Shown here: one piece after another, positions 17,769 through 26,785 of the stretch
How positions within the stretch are numbered: the first letter of the stretch is position 1
How the letters are laid out: every line of letters starts with the position of its first letter
Assembly: GCF_900143625.1 (NCBI RefSeq)
Contig: NZ_FRFF01000053.1
Coordinates: 36,987-100,986 of the forward strand
DNA length: 64,000 nt
Reading direction: 5' to 3'
DNA from: Nocardiopsis sp. JB363
GTDB lineage: Bacteria; Actinomycetota; Actinomycetes; Streptosporangiales; Streptosporangiaceae
Position numbers and translations under genes: made by a program
The notes under the pieces: generated by a model
Database searches by the model: none
Told to the model about the DNA's origin: nothing
What the model saw: the letters and a program-made list of their open reading frames with translations, nothing else

Positions 17769-19754
17769 TTGCCGACCGCCCCCGACCGAAGACTCCCTGC
17801 CCGGACCTCCGCACTGGTCCTGAGTCTGACCGCCCTCCCCCTGGCCGCGACCCTGTTGTTCGCCGCACCCGGCTCGGCGGCCCAAGCCTCCCCCGTGTCC
17901 CCTACGACCCAGGCGCCCGTCGCGGCACCGAGCGCCCCCACCCCCGAGGACCTCCAAGGCTTCCTGGACACCCGGGTCCCCGAACTGTTGGCGCGGTACG
18001 ACGTGCCGGGTGCCGCGGCGGCCGTCGTCGCCGACGGCGCCCCGGTCGCGTCGGGCACCTACGGGTACGCCGACCCCTCCGATGAGACCCCCTACACCGA
18101 AGAGCACCTGCTCCCCACCGGTTCGGTCGCCAAGTCCTTCACCGCCGTCGCCGTCCTCCAGCTCGTCGACGAGGGCGTCCTCGACCTGGACGAGGACGTC
18201 AACGCCTACCTTCCCGAACAGGCACGGCTCCCCGACACCTTCGACGAACCCGTCACCCTCCACCACCTGCTCACGCACACCGCGGGGTTCGAGGACCGGC
18301 TCGGCGGCACCGCGGTGACCGACCCCGACGACCTGCTCGCCCTGGACGAGTACGTCCTCGATACCGACGTGGAGCGGGTCCACCCGCCGGGCCGGTACTC
18401 CCTGTACTCCAACCACGGGGTCACCCTGGCCGGGTACATCGTGCAGCAACAGACCGGCATCCCCTTCGCCGACGGTCTCCGGGAAACCCTCTTCGACCCT
18501 CTCGGGATGACCGACACCGCTTTCGTGCAGCTCTCGGAGGTGGACCCGGAACGGCTGCCCACGCCCCACCACCCCGACGGAAGCCGGGCGGCCGACCTGT
18601 ACCTGCACCAGACCCCGGCGGGCGCGGCGGTCACGACCACCGCCGACATGGCCCGTTTCATGACGGCACTGCTCTCGCAGGGTGAACTGGACGGAACGCG
18701 CGTACTTTCGGCGTCCTCGGTCGACGCCATGTTCGAATCGCAGTGGGCCCTCACCTCGGCGGCGAGCGGAGTGGGCTACGGCACCTGGGAGTACCGCCAG
18801 GAGTCCCCGCGCGTGGTCGGACACTCCGGCGACCTCCCCGGGCACCACGCCGAGTACTTCCTCGTCCCCGAAACGGGCCTGGGGTTGTTCCTCAGCAGCA
18901 ACGCGATCGTCGGACCCGACAGCGAGGTCACCGATCACCTCATCGAGTTCCGGGGCGACCTGCGTCGCACCTTCCTCGACGCGTTCGCGCCGCCGAACAC
19001 CTCGGTGCCGGCCGACCCCGACGCCGAGGTGGACCTGAACCGGTACACCGGCACGTTCCTGAATCTGCGTCTGTCGGAGTCCGAGGCCTCCCGGTTGCGC
19101 GCGCTCAGCACGTTCGTCCTGGTGGACAGCGCCCCCGGAGGCGGGTTGACGGTGGCCTCCGGACCGGGGGCCCCGTTGACCATGCGTCCGGCGGGCAACG
19201 GGGTGTTCGTCAGTGAGGACGGGCTCCACCGGGTGGTGTTCGGCGAGGGCTCCGAGGAGGCCTCGTCCCTGATGTTCACCGGGAGCGCGATCACCACCTA
19301 CGAGCGGGTCGGTCCACTGAGCAACCCCCTCGTGCACCAGAGTGTTCTGTCCGTGTCCCTGTTGGTCCTGGCCACCTGTCTGGTGTGGCCGCTCACCGCG
19401 CTGGTCCGCCGGCTCAGGAAGCGACCGCCCCACGCCCCCCGTCGAGCGCTCTGGGCCCGCCTCACCGCGTTCGCCGCACTGCTCGGGTCCGGCGTGACGT
19501 TCGGGGCCGTGGGCTACGTCAGTGTCGACATGGACGCCTCCTACCGGTGGTTGTTCGAGGGCTCGCCCATGCTGGGCCTGCCGTTGCTGCTGACCGCGCC
19601 GTTCCTGCTGGGGATGGTGGTGTGGGCGGTCATGGCCTGGGCCGGCCGTTGGTGGAGCGTCGTCGGTCGGATCCACTACTCGTTCATCGCCCTGACCGGG
19701 CCGGCGCTCCTGGCGTTCGGTGTGTACTACCGGCTGCTGTGGCCCCTGAACTGA
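17769..19754 (+). CDS. Serine beta-lactamase-family (class C/PBP4*-like) hydrolase with C-terminal membrane domain
   Basis: 661 aa from TTG 17769, chosen because GAGGAG lies 6 nt before it and a normal signal peptide follows (LVLSLTALPLAATLLFAAPGSAAQA). The frame is open back to 17685. The catalytic signature is present: S-x-x-K in TGSVAKSF, the Tyr motif in YSLYSNHG, and HSGDLPGHH near the third motif. After a ~110-residue beta domain come about four transmembrane helices, so the enzyme is held at the membrane with the active site outside. Substrates could be D-Ala peptides or esters; the sequence does not decide. A broken relative lies just downstream at 19930-20084. Confidence 0.88.
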   Translation: MPTAPDRRLPARTSALVLSLTALPLAATLLFAAPGSAAQASPVSPTTQAPVAAPSAPTPEDLQGFLDTRVPELLARYDVPGAAAAVVADGAPVASGTYGYADPSDETPYTEEHLLPTGSVAKSFTAVAVLQLVDEGVLDLDEDVNAYLPEQARLPDTFDEPVTLHHLLTHTAGFEDRLGGTAVTDPDDLLALDEYVLDTDVERVHPPGRYSLYSNHGVTLAGYIVQQQTGIPFADGLRETLFDPLGMTDTAFVQLSEVDPERLPTPHHPDGSRAADLYLHQTPAGAAVTTTADMARFMTALLSQGELDGTRVLSASSVDAMFESQWALTSAASGVGYGTWEYRQESPRVVGHSGDLPGHHAEYFLVPETGLGLFLSSNAIVGPDSEVTDHLIEFRGDLRRTFLDAFAPPNTSVPADPDAEVDLNRYTGTFLNLRLSESEASRLRALSTFVLVDSAPGGGLTVASGPGAPLTMRPAGNGVFVSEDGLHRVVFGEGSEEASSLMFTGSAITTYERVGPLSNPLVHQSVLSVSLLVLATCLVWPLTALVRRLRKRPPHAPRRALWARLTAFAALLGSGVTFGAVGYVSVDMDASYRWLFEGSPMLGLPLLLTAPFLLGMVVWAVMAWAGRWWSVVGRIHYSFIALTGPALLAFGVYYRLLWPLN

Positions 19755-19929
19755 CGTAAGCGGATCGCCACTCGCGACCGGGGGTCGTACGTCTCCTACG
19801 TGCGCGCCCTCGGTCGGGCACTACAGCACGTCCCACCCCCGGAACGGGCACGTGCGCCAGTGACCCGTCGGGGCCCGCTTCCCTAACCTTGTGGGAAGTT
19901 CAGTGCCACCACGTCATGGAGCCCTCCCG

Positions 19930-20084
19930 ATGCGTCCACACCCCCGCGCGCTCAGCGCCTGCCTGGCCGGTACTCCGCCTACTCCAACTACGGAACCGGG
20001 CCGGCCGGGTTCGTGGTCCGGGAGATGAGCAGGGTGCCGTTCGAGGAGTACGTGGAGCGGAACGTGTTCGCGCCGCTGGGCTGA
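19930..20084 (+). pseudogene. Internally deleted beta-lactamase-family remnant
   Basis: An ATG at 19930 opens a signal-peptide-like start (MRPHPRALSACLA), but a second frame from 19962 then encodes PGRYSAYSNYG...GFVVREMSR, the YSN-motif region of this family (compare PGRYSLYSNHG in the gene upstream). It stops at FAPLG with TGA 20082-20084, where relatives read PLGM. The SxxK part is missing and two frame changes are needed, so this is a scar of a deleted paralogue. Confidence 0.7.
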
Positions 20085-20176
20085 ACCGGCCTTCGTGAAT
20101 CGGCCTTCGTGAATCGATCGACAAAAACGCCGACCAAAGGTTGGTCAAGACCTCATCACGGGAACACTGGACGGTA

Positions 20177-20268
20177 GGGCCCGCCCCCACCCCCTTGGGG
20201 GACGGGCCCGTCCACGTGTTCGACGGGCGAACGTGAAGGGGCCGGCGCACCCACGGTGCGCCGGCCCC
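20177..20268. terminator. Two hairpins between convergent genes (bidirectional terminator region)
   Basis: A GC-rich imperfect hairpin (GGGCCCG at 20177-20183 with CGGGCCC at 20203-20209) is followed by a perfect 14-bp stem with a 3-nt loop: GGGGCCGGCGCACC at 20238-20251, partner at 20255-20268. No long U-tract. They lie beyond the E2 gene stop (minus strand) and after the beta-lactamase remnant (plus strand). Confidence 0.7.
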
Positions 20269-20306
20269 TCGCTCTTCCAGGGTCGAAAATTCGACTCCTA
20301 CAGGGT

Positions 20307-21746
20307 CTAACCCCAAGCCAGAGCGGTCAGCTCCGGGTCCTCCAGCGCGGTGCCGATGTCCCGCAGCACCTTGGATCCCAGCTCACCGTCGACCAACCTG
20401 TGGTCGAAGGAGAGCGACAGGGTGGTGACCTTGCGGATCTTCAGCTCGCCCTTGTGCACCCAGGGCATGTCGCGGATCTGACCGAAGGCGAGGATGGCGG
20501 CCTCGCCCGGGTTGATGATCGGTGTCCCGGCGTCCACCCCGAACACACCGACGTTGGTGATGGTGATCGTGCCCTGGGACATGTCGGCCGGGGTGGTCTT
20601 GCCCGAGCGCGCCGTGTCCGTGAGCTCCTTCAGGGACGCCGCCAGTTCCGGAAGGGTCTTGGCGTCGGCGTCCTTGACGTTGGGCACCACCAGTCCGCGC
20701 TCGGTGGCGGCCGCGATCCCCAGGTTCACGTAGTTCTTCACCACGATCTCCTGGTTCTCCTCGTCCCAGGACGCGTTGACGTCCGGGTGCCGTCGGATGG
20801 CCATGAGCAGGGCCTTGGCCACCAGCAGCAGCGGTGACACCTTGACGTCGGCGAAGTCCGGGCGCTCGCGCAGGCGGGCGACGGCCTTCATCGTCTTGGT
20901 GACGTCCACCTGAAGGAACTCGGTGACGTGCGGGGCGGTGAACGCGCTGTTCACCATGGCCGCGGCGGTGTGCTTGCGCACGCCCTTGATCGGCACCCGG
21001 CGTTCACGCGCGCTGCGGTCCGACGCGGGCGTGGCCTCCGGCGCCGAGGTGGCAGCGGGCTCCTCGGTCGCGGGGACCTGGGGCGCCTCGGCCGCGGTAC
21101 GCACGTCCTCGCGGGTGACGACGCCGCCCTTACCGGTGGGCGTCACCGTCGCCAGGTCCAGACCGAGGTCCTTGGCGAGCTTGCGCACCGGTGGTTTGGC
21201 CAGCGGGCGACCCACCGGACCCGAAGCGGGCGCCGGACCGGCGGGAGCGGCCATCACGCCGGGGGTGCCCGCCGGAGCGGGCTCGCTGAGCTTGGGCGGT
21301 GGTGCGGACACCGGCGCCGTGGGGGTGGGGCGACGGCGGGCGCGGCGCTGGGTGGAAGCCGCCTTCTCGCCGTAGCCGACCAGCGGCTTCTCCCGCTCCT
21401 CGGTCACCTCGGCGGCGCCGTCGGCACCACCATGGGCACCACCGTCGGCGGCACCGGAGGCACCCGTGCCGCCGGTTCCGTCGTCCACGGTGATGATGAC
21501 CGAACCGACCTCGACCGTCTCGCCCTCGGCGGCCATCAGCTCCTTGACCGTCCCGGAGAACGGGCAGGGCAGCTCGACGACGGCCTTGGCGGTCTCGATC
21601 TCGCAGATCATCTGACCATCGGTGACCTTGTCGCCCGGTTGGACGTACCAGGTGAGAAGCTCGGCCTCGATCAGGCCTTCACCGACGTCGGGCAGTTTGA
21701 ACGCGTGCACGCCGTCGACCGCGGGCGTGCTCTTCTGAATCGCCAT
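20307..21746 (-). CDS. 2-oxoacid dehydrogenase complex E2 (dihydrolipoyl acyltransferase)
   Basis: 479 aa with the full E2 layout: an N-terminal lipoyl domain with the lipoylated Lys54 in ETAKAVV, an Ala/Pro/Gly-rich linker, an E3/E1-binding domain about residues 180-220 (KLAKDLGLDLATVTPTGKGG), and a C-terminal catalytic acyltransferase domain with SFDHRLVDGE near the end (catalytic His and Asp). It passes acyl groups from E1 to CoA. The lipoyl context ETAKA and the separate E1alpha/E1beta genes favour a branched-chain or pyruvate complex of the actinobacterial Bkd type; the substrate is not settled. Third gene of the operon, starting about 19 nt after E1beta. Confidence 0.92.
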   Translation of the reverse strand: MAIQKSTPAVDGVHAFKLPDVGEGLIEAELLTWYVQPGDKVTDGQMICEIETAKAVVELPCPFSGTVKELMAAEGETVEVGSVIITVDDGTGGTGASGAADGGAHGGADGAAEVTEEREKPLVGYGEKAASTQRRARRRPTPTAPVSAPPPKLSEPAPAGTPGVMAAPAGPAPASGPVGRPLAKPPVRKLAKDLGLDLATVTPTGKGGVVTREDVRTAAEAPQVPATEEPAATSAPEATPASDRSARERRVPIKGVRKHTAAAMVNSAFTAPHVTEFLQVDVTKTMKAVARLRERPDFADVKVSPLLLVAKALLMAIRRHPDVNASWDEENQEIVVKNYVNLGIAAATERGLVVPNVKDADAKTLPELAASLKELTDTARSGKTTPADMSQGTITITNVGVFGVDAGTPIINPGEAAILAFGQIRDMPWVHKGELKIRKVTTLSLSFDHRLVDGELGSKVLRDIGTALEDPELTALAWG

Positions 21747-21765
21747 GTCTTGCGGTTTCCCCGAT

Positions 21766-22746
21766 CTAGTACGCGAACGCCCGGTCGACCCCGTCCAGGA
21801 CGCGGTCCAGGTCCGGCAGGTAGTGCTCCTCCAGCCTGGACTGCGGGTAGGGGGTGTCGAACGCGGCCACGCGGATGACCGGCGATTCGAGGTGGTAGAA
21901 ACACTCCTCGGTGACCCGCGCGGCGATCTCCGCGCCGGGGCCGCCGGTGAGGGTGGCCTCGTGCGCGACCACCAGGCGACCGGTGCGCTTCACGGACTCG
22001 GTGATGGTGGCGTAGTCGATCGGTGAGAGCGAGCGCACGTCGATGACCTCGATCGAGTGGTCGACGTCGGCCTCGGCGGCCTGCAGGGCGGTCTTGATCA
22101 TCGGACCGTAGGCGAGCAGCGTGCAGTCGGTGCCCGGGCGGGCGATACGCGCCGCGCCCATCGGGGTGACCGCGTCGATCGAGACTCCGGTGTCGACCTC
22201 GGCCTTCTCGTAGTAGCGCCGCTTGGGCTCCAGGAAGATCACCGGGTCGTCGGATCGAACGGCCTGCTGGATCATCCAGTAGGCGTCCTCCGGGTTGGCG
22301 ACGCTGACCACGCGCAGACCGGCGGTGTGCTGGAAGTACGCCTCGGGCGACTCGCTGTGGTGCTCGACCGCGCCGATGCCGCCGCCGTAGGGGATGCGCA
22401 TGACCACGGGCATGCTGAGCTTGCCCGCCGAACGACGGCGCATCTTCGCCAACTGGGTGAAGGTCTGGTTCGCGGCGGGGAAGAAGAAGCCGTCGAACTG
22501 GATCTCCACCACGGGGCGGTAGCCCCGCATCGCCATACCGATGGCGGTGCCGACGATGCCGGACTCGGCCAGCGGGGTGTCGATGACCCGGTCGGCGCCG
22601 AAGTCCTTGTGCAGTCCGTCGGTGACGCGGAAGACGCCGCCGAGCCTGCCGACGTCCTCGCCCATGACGAGGACCTTCGGGTCGTGTTCCATCGAGGCGC
22701 GCAGGCCCGCGTTGATGGCCTTACCGATCGTGAGGTTGGTTCCCAT
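21766..22746 (-). CDS. 2-oxoacid dehydrogenase E1 component, beta subunit
   Basis: 326 aa, the normal length. Recognisable motifs include GEDVGRLGGVFRVTDGL near the N-terminus, DTPLAESGIVGTAIGMA, the YGGGIGAVEHHS active-site loop, and the C-terminal transketolase domain with HEATLTGGPGAEI. It pairs with E1alpha as the thiamine-diphosphate-dependent decarboxylase of the branched-chain or pyruvate dehydrogenase complex. The E1alpha stop and this ATG are only 3 nt apart, so translation is probably coupled. Confidence 0.94.
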   Translation of the reverse strand: MGTNLTIGKAINAGLRASMEHDPKVLVMGEDVGRLGGVFRVTDGLHKDFGADRVIDTPLAESGIVGTAIGMAMRGYRPVVEIQFDGFFFPAANQTFTQLAKMRRRSAGKLSMPVVMRIPYGGGIGAVEHHSESPEAYFQHTAGLRVVSVANPEDAYWMIQQAVRSDDPVIFLEPKRRYYEKAEVDTGVSIDAVTPMGAARIARPGTDCTLLAYGPMIKTALQAAEADVDHSIEVIDVRSLSPIDYATITESVKRTGRLVVAHEATLTGGPGAEIAARVTEECFYHLESPVIRVAAFDTPYPQSRLEEHYLPDLDRVLDGVDRAFAY

Positions 22747-22749
22747 GGC

Positions 22750-23865
22750 CTAACGGCCCCCTTCCGCGCCGGCGCCTTCGAACGAGGCCAGGTAATCGGC
22801 GAACTCGGACCGCTGGTGGTCGATGTGGACGTTGGGTTCGGCGTAGACCTCGTGGAAGATGTCCAGCGGCTCGGGGTCGGCCATGGAGCGGCACTGGGTG
22901 CGCACCATCTCGCCGACCTTGTCGGCCTCTTCGTCGATCCGGGCGAAGAACGCCTCGTCCGCCAGCTCGTACAGTTCGAGGTGGTTGCGGACCCGCAGGA
23001 TCGGGTCCTTGGCCTTCCACTCGTCGAGTTCGGCCGCGTCCCGGTAACGGGAGGGGTCGTCGTTGGTGGTGTGGGCGCCCATCCGGTAGGTGAACGCCTC
23101 GACCAGCGTGGGGCCTTGGCCGGTGCGCGCGTTGTCCATCGCGGCGCGGGTCACGGCCAGGCAGGCGAGGACGTCGTTGCCGTCCACCCGCACGCCCGGG
23201 AATCCGAAGCCGGCGGCGCGCTTGTAGATCGGCACGCGGGCCTGACGCTCCAGGGGCTCGGAGATGGCCCACTGGTTGTTCTGGCAGAAGAACACGACCG
23301 GGGCGTTGTTCACCGCGGCGAAGTTGAACGACTCGTTGGTGTCGCCCTGGCTGGTGGCTCCGTCGCCGAAGTAGGAGATGACGGCACTGCCGTCTTCGCC
23401 CACGGCACCGTCGCGCTGGATGCCCATGGCGTAGCCGGTGGCGTGCAGGGCCTGGCTGCCGATGACGATCGTGTACAGGTGGAAGCCGTACTCGTGCGGG
23501 TCCCAACCGCCGTTGGTGACCCCGCGGAACATGCCGAGGAGTTCCTTCGGCTCGATGCCGCGGCACCAGGCGACGCCGTGCTCACGGTAGGAGGGGAAGG
23601 CCATGTCGTCGGGGCGCAGGGCGCGGGCGGAGCCGATCTGCGCGGCTTCCTGGCCCAGGAGAGAGGCCCACAGGCCCAACTCGCCCTGGCGCTGGAGGGA
23701 GACGGCCTCACTGTCGACCCGGCGGACCAGAACCAGGTCGCGGTACAGGGCGCGGATCTCCTCCGCGCTGATGTCCAAGGGGTAGTCGGGGTGCTCCTTG
23801 AGCTCCCCCTCCGGTGTCAGGAGCTGGATAAGCTCCGGTTCCTCGTGCGCGGCGGTTTGCGACAC
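22750..23865 (-). CDS. 2-oxoacid dehydrogenase E1 component, alpha subunit
   Basis: 371 aa from GTG 23865, chosen for GAGGAG just upstream; the open frame extends to 23997 but that part has no family character. The thiamine-diphosphate motif GDGATSQGD...NNQWAIS is intact, and AFTYRMGAHTTNDDPSRYR is the phosphorylation-loop region of these E1alpha subunits. It decarboxylates branched-chain 2-oxo acids or pyruvate together with E1beta and reductively acylates E2. First gene of the operon; a 15-bp palindrome lies about 50 bp upstream. No E3 gene is adjacent, as usual when E3 is shared. Confidence 0.93.
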   Translation of the reverse strand: MSQTAAHEEPELIQLLTPEGELKEHPDYPLDISAEEIRALYRDLVLVRRVDSEAVSLQRQGELGLWASLLGQEAAQIGSARALRPDDMAFPSYREHGVAWCRGIEPKELLGMFRGVTNGGWDPHEYGFHLYTIVIGSQALHATGYAMGIQRDGAVGEDGSAVISYFGDGATSQGDTNESFNFAAVNNAPVVFFCQNNQWAISEPLERQARVPIYKRAAGFGFPGVRVDGNDVLACLAVTRAAMDNARTGQGPTLVEAFTYRMGAHTTNDDPSRYRDAAELDEWKAKDPILRVRNHLELYELADEAFFARIDEEADKVGEMVRTQCRSMADPEPLDIFHEVYAEPNVHIDHQRSEFADYLASFEGAGAEGGR

Positions 23866-23914
23866 GTCGCTCCTCGGGTTCTCGGGGCCGACTTCGCGTG
23901 GGTGAACGCTGGCC

Positions 23915-23929
23915 GACCGTTTAACGGTC
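23915..23929. promoter_or_regulatory. Perfect palindrome upstream of the E1alpha operon
   Basis: GACCGTTTAACGGTC is a 7-bp inverted repeat around one central base, about 50 bp before the chosen GTG start of E1alpha. It is a candidate operator for the dehydrogenase operon; the regulator is unknown. Confidence 0.4.
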
Positions 23930-24312
23930 CATGCGCGCTCCCAGGGTGTCGGGAGGGTCATGGACAGTCCTGCCCACATCGTGACAGACCTCACCATGGT
24001 GTGCGCAAGCCCCCGGCGACACCTTTTACGCGGCGCGACCCATGTTCCCGGACCCGTGACCAGGATGATTAGCAGGGGTTCCTAGCATCTACAAGGACTT
24101 CCAACAACTTTTCGGGCACGCGGACACAACGAGTCGGGAACCCCTGCGCCGGATGCCGCTGACGCGGGCACGGGCACGGGCACCGATCCCGCCACGCGGC
24201 GAACGGACCTCCACCCACACCTCGGGGGCGGCCCGTTGGAGTTCGCGCGCGCCCCGTCTTGGTGCGCGTGTGGAAGTGGTAGAGCGTGCGGCCGGTGATC
24301 AGGGTGAAGGGG

Positions 24313-24435
24313 TTACTCCTCGCCGGGTTCCTCGTGCGGAGGCACGTACTCCACGGCCTTGATCATCGCCGGCCCCTCGGGGTTGGACGCGCGATGCTCC
24401 ACCTCTTTCGAGGGCGCCCCCGCGACGAGGTCCTT
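24313..24435 (-). pseudogene. C-terminal fragment of an unidentified protein
   Basis: A 40-codon minus-strand frame with protein-like composition (AMIKAVEYVPPHEEPGEE at its end) runs from just after an in-frame TGA at 24436-24438 to TAA at 24313-24315. It has no start codon with a ribosome site and directly abuts the ArsR operator region. I read it as the tail of a truncated gene. The family is not recognised. Confidence 0.35.
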
Positions 24436-24445
24436 TCACGGGTTG

Positions 24446-24469
24446 ATAGGCAAGCATCTGCTTGCCTAT
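24446..24469. promoter_or_regulatory. ArsR-type palindromic operator
   Basis: A perfect 11-bp inverted repeat, ATAGGCAAGCA-TC-TGCTTGCCTAT, ends 9 bp before the ATG of the ArsR-family gene. Size, dyad symmetry and position match ArsR/SmtB operators, so autorepression of the ArsR-VOC pair is likely. Confidence 0.75.
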
Positions 24470-24478
24470 AGTGTTCGC

Positions 24479-24772
24479 ATGGCCGATGACATCTTCAAGG
24501 CCTTGGCCGACCCCACGCGACGGACGATCCTCGACGAACTCACCGAACGATCCGGGCAGACCCTGTTCGAGCTCTGCGGACGGCTGACCATGAAGCACCA
24601 GCTCACCATGTCCCGGCAGGCCGTTTCCCAGCACCTGTCGGTACTGGAGGAAGCCGGGCTCGTCGAGAGCCGACGCGAGGGGCGTTACAAGTTCCACGAC
24701 ATCGATCCGGAGCCGCTGCGACACATCACCGCGCGGTGGATCCGGCCCGACACGGGAGAAGGCACATCATGA
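24479..24772 (+). CDS. ArsR-family winged-helix repressor
   Basis: 97 aa. The opening DDIFKALADPTRRTILDEL is the classic ArsR start, and SRQAVSQHLSVLEEAGLVESRREGRYKFH is the recognition helix and wing. No Cys-rich metal site is visible, so a non-metal subgroup (often paired with SRPBCC or VOC proteins) is likely. ATG 24479 sits just after a perfect 24-bp palindrome. Its TGA overlaps the ATG of the VOC gene (ATGA), so both are co-translated and the repressor probably controls its own operon. Confidence 0.92.
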   Translation: MADDIFKALADPTRRTILDELTERSGQTLFELCGRLTMKHQLTMSRQAVSQHLSVLEEAGLVESRREGRYKFHDIDPEPLRHITARWIRPDTGEGTS

Positions 24773-25167
24773 GGATCCACCTGAACAGCGTCTTCGTCGA
24801 CAGCCAGGTCAAGGCCCTGGACTTCTACACCGACAAGCTCGGCTTCGTGAAGAAGCACGACATTCCGCTGGGCGAACCCGTGGACGAGCACCGGTGGCTG
24901 ACCGTGGTCTCGCCCGAGGACCCCGAGGGCACCGAGCTCGTGCTCGAACCCTCCGGACACCCCGCGGTGGGTCCCTACAAGGAGGCGCTCGTCGAGGACG
25001 GCATCCCCGCCACCGCCTTCGCCGTGGAGGACGTTCACGCCGAGTACGAACGCCTGCGGAAGCTGGGGGTGCGCTTCACCCAGGAGCCTCTGGAGATGGG
25101 CCCGGTCACCACCGCGGTCCTGGACGACACGTGCGGCAACCTCATCCAGCTCCAGCAACTCCAGTGA
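24769..25167 (+). CDS. VOC (glyoxalase/bleomycin-resistance fold) protein
   Basis: 132 aa from ATG 24769, overlapping the ArsR stop. The fold is indicated by MRIHLNSVFVDSQVKALDFYTDKLGFV, GTELVLEPSGHPA and the C-terminal TAVLDDTCGNLIQLQQ, where metal-ligand Glu usually lies; here Gln stands near the end instead. Members are metal-dependent lyases, dioxygenases or drug-binding proteins. The ArsR partnership suggests inducible detoxification; the substrate is unknown. Confidence 0.88.
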   Translation: MRIHLNSVFVDSQVKALDFYTDKLGFVKKHDIPLGEPVDEHRWLTVVSPEDPEGTELVLEPSGHPAVGPYKEALVEDGIPATAFAVEDVHAEYERLRKLGVRFTQEPLEMGPVTTAVLDDTCGNLIQLQQLQ

Positions 25168-25290
25168 CTCCGTCCCCATCACGGCGACCGGCGCATGACA
25201 TCCGTCATGTGTCGGTCTCCGCGAATCGCAGCGGGAACCGATGATTCCAGGGACTGCCGAGTGCACACCTCGCGGATTTAGGTTCGAGAC

Positions 25291-26388
25291 ATGAACCGCG
25301 ACGACGAACACCTCGGCTCCGCCCCGCCGTCACCCGACGCACCTCCCCCGCACCCGGACGCGCACACGGCCGAAGGCGCCGCCGCGGTCACACCATCGAC
25401 GCCACCCACACCGCCCGGGCCGACCAAGCGGCGTCGCGGCCCACGGCCGGTCCCGCCGGGCGTCCCCTACCACCGGGTCCTCGCCCGCGAGAAGCGCGGG
25501 ATCTGGCGGGGCATCGCCGCGCTCACGCTCCTCATGGGCGGCCTGCTCGTCTTCGCCTTCGGGTTCATGTTCCTCGGCGTGGCCATCGACATGGCGATCG
25601 GCCGCGACAGCATCCTGACCGGCGGCACCGACTTCACCCCCGCGACCCACGCCACCAGCATGCTCGGGCTCGCGGCGCTCCTTCCGTGGAGCATGCTGAT
25701 CCAGCGGTGGCTCTACGGAGTGAAGGGCGCGTCGCTGCACTCGATCCTGTCGCGGTTCCGACCCGCCGTGTTCGGTCGGTCCCTGCTGGTGATCCTGCCG
25801 ATCTGGACGATCTACCTGACCACCTTCTCGGTGTTCACGCCCTACCCGACGACCTCGTGGACGACCACCGATCTCGTCCTCATGCTCGGACTCGTCGTCC
25901 TGATCACGCCGTTGCAGTCGGCCGGTGAGGAGTACGGCTTCCGCGGTCTGGCCTTCCGGGTCGCCGCGAGTTGGGGGCGCGGACCGCGTACGGCGCTCGT
26001 GATCGGCGTGGTCGTCTCCAGCCTGCTGTTCATGGTGGCGCACTTCGCGTTCGACCCGTGGCTGAACCTCTATTACTTCACGTTCGGTGCCACTCTCGCC
26101 CTGATCACCTGGCGCACCGGTGGTCTGGAACTCGCGGTGGTCATCCACGCGGTCAACAACACGATCGCCTTCCTCTTCAGCCTCGTCACGCACACCGACT
26201 TCACCGAGGGCATGGACCGGTCGACGGGCGCCGGGTCACCGATCATGCTGGTGCCCTGTGTGCTGCTCGCCGTGATCACGGCCGTGGTGTGGATGCGCTC
26301 GCGACGGACCGGGCCTCCACTGACGCCGACCGTCCCGGAGCCGGGACCGGAGCCGGGGCCGGTCACGACGGTGGAACACCAGAGCTGA
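25291..26388 (+). CDS. CPBP-family intramembrane metalloprotease
   Basis: 365 aa. A Pro-rich cytoplasmic N-terminus (~75 residues) precedes about eight membrane segments. The three Abi/CPBP motifs are present: EExxxR in GEEYGFR, FxxxH in FMVAHFAFD, and HxxxN in HAVNNT. The family comprises Rce1-like glutamic intramembrane endopeptidases used in prenyl-protein or peptide processing and bacteriocin immunity. The start has only a weak ribosome site (AGG). It is a stand-alone gene, convergent with the sigma-factor gene. Confidence 0.88.
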   Translation: MNRDDEHLGSAPPSPDAPPPHPDAHTAEGAAAVTPSTPPTPPGPTKRRRGPRPVPPGVPYHRVLAREKRGIWRGIAALTLLMGGLLVFAFGFMFLGVAIDMAIGRDSILTGGTDFTPATHATSMLGLAALLPWSMLIQRWLYGVKGASLHSILSRFRPAVFGRSLLVILPIWTIYLTTFSVFTPYPTTSWTTTDLVLMLGLVVLITPLQSAGEEYGFRGLAFRVAASWGRGPRTALVIGVVVSSLLFMVAHFAFDPWLNLYYFTFGATLALITWRTGGLELAVVIHAVNNTIAFLFSLVTHTDFTEGMDRSTGAGSPIMLVPCVLLAVITAVVWMRSRRTGPPLTPTVPEPGPEPGPVTTVEHQS

Positions 26389-26755
26389 GGTTCACCGGGG
26401 CCGAAGGGGCGTCCCGGACCCGACGGAGGGTTCGGGGCGTGCCGTTCTCGGGCAGGGGTTCGGAACCGATGTCGACCGTGAGTCACCATCGGTGTGGTTT
26501 TTGTGCGGCCTCGGTGAGAAACGTCGGCGGATTCGCCCGAAACGCTTTCCACGAGTGCGTGAACCGCCCGATCCCCGAAAGTCGGGAAGAGCGTTGCGCG
26601 ACCTGCGCCACTTCTTCGGGCGCCTTACTTCGCGTTACGTCGAGTTACTCCGGGTGGATAAGCGGCCACCCGGCCTGAGGGAACTCCGTCATCCCCGCAC
26701 CACCGTCGATACGGGGTGGGGACGCTCGGCCCGATACGAATTCCGGGCCGTACAC

Positions 26756-26772
26756 GGCCCCGTTTCGGGGCC
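26756..26772 (-). terminator. Hairpin after the sigma-factor gene
   Basis: GGCCCCG-TTT-CGGGGCC is a perfect 7-bp stem 14 nt beyond the stop of the SigR-like gene. There is no U-tract. The rest of the gap 26389-26785 holds no gene I can support. Confidence 0.5.
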
Positions 26773-26785
26773 TTCCCACCACCGG

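Noticed and set aside
22057..24072. 671-codon plus-strand frame opposite the E1 genes
   Set aside because: It mirrors the E1beta and E1alpha coding strand and has no domain character; the minus-strand genes are clear.
26469..26678. Possible 69-aa Cys-rich protein (CGFC and CATC motifs) as a replacement anti-sigma factor
   Set aside because: Wrong strand for an rsrA position, no good ribosome site, and the region has other open frames of similar quality. Not enough to call.
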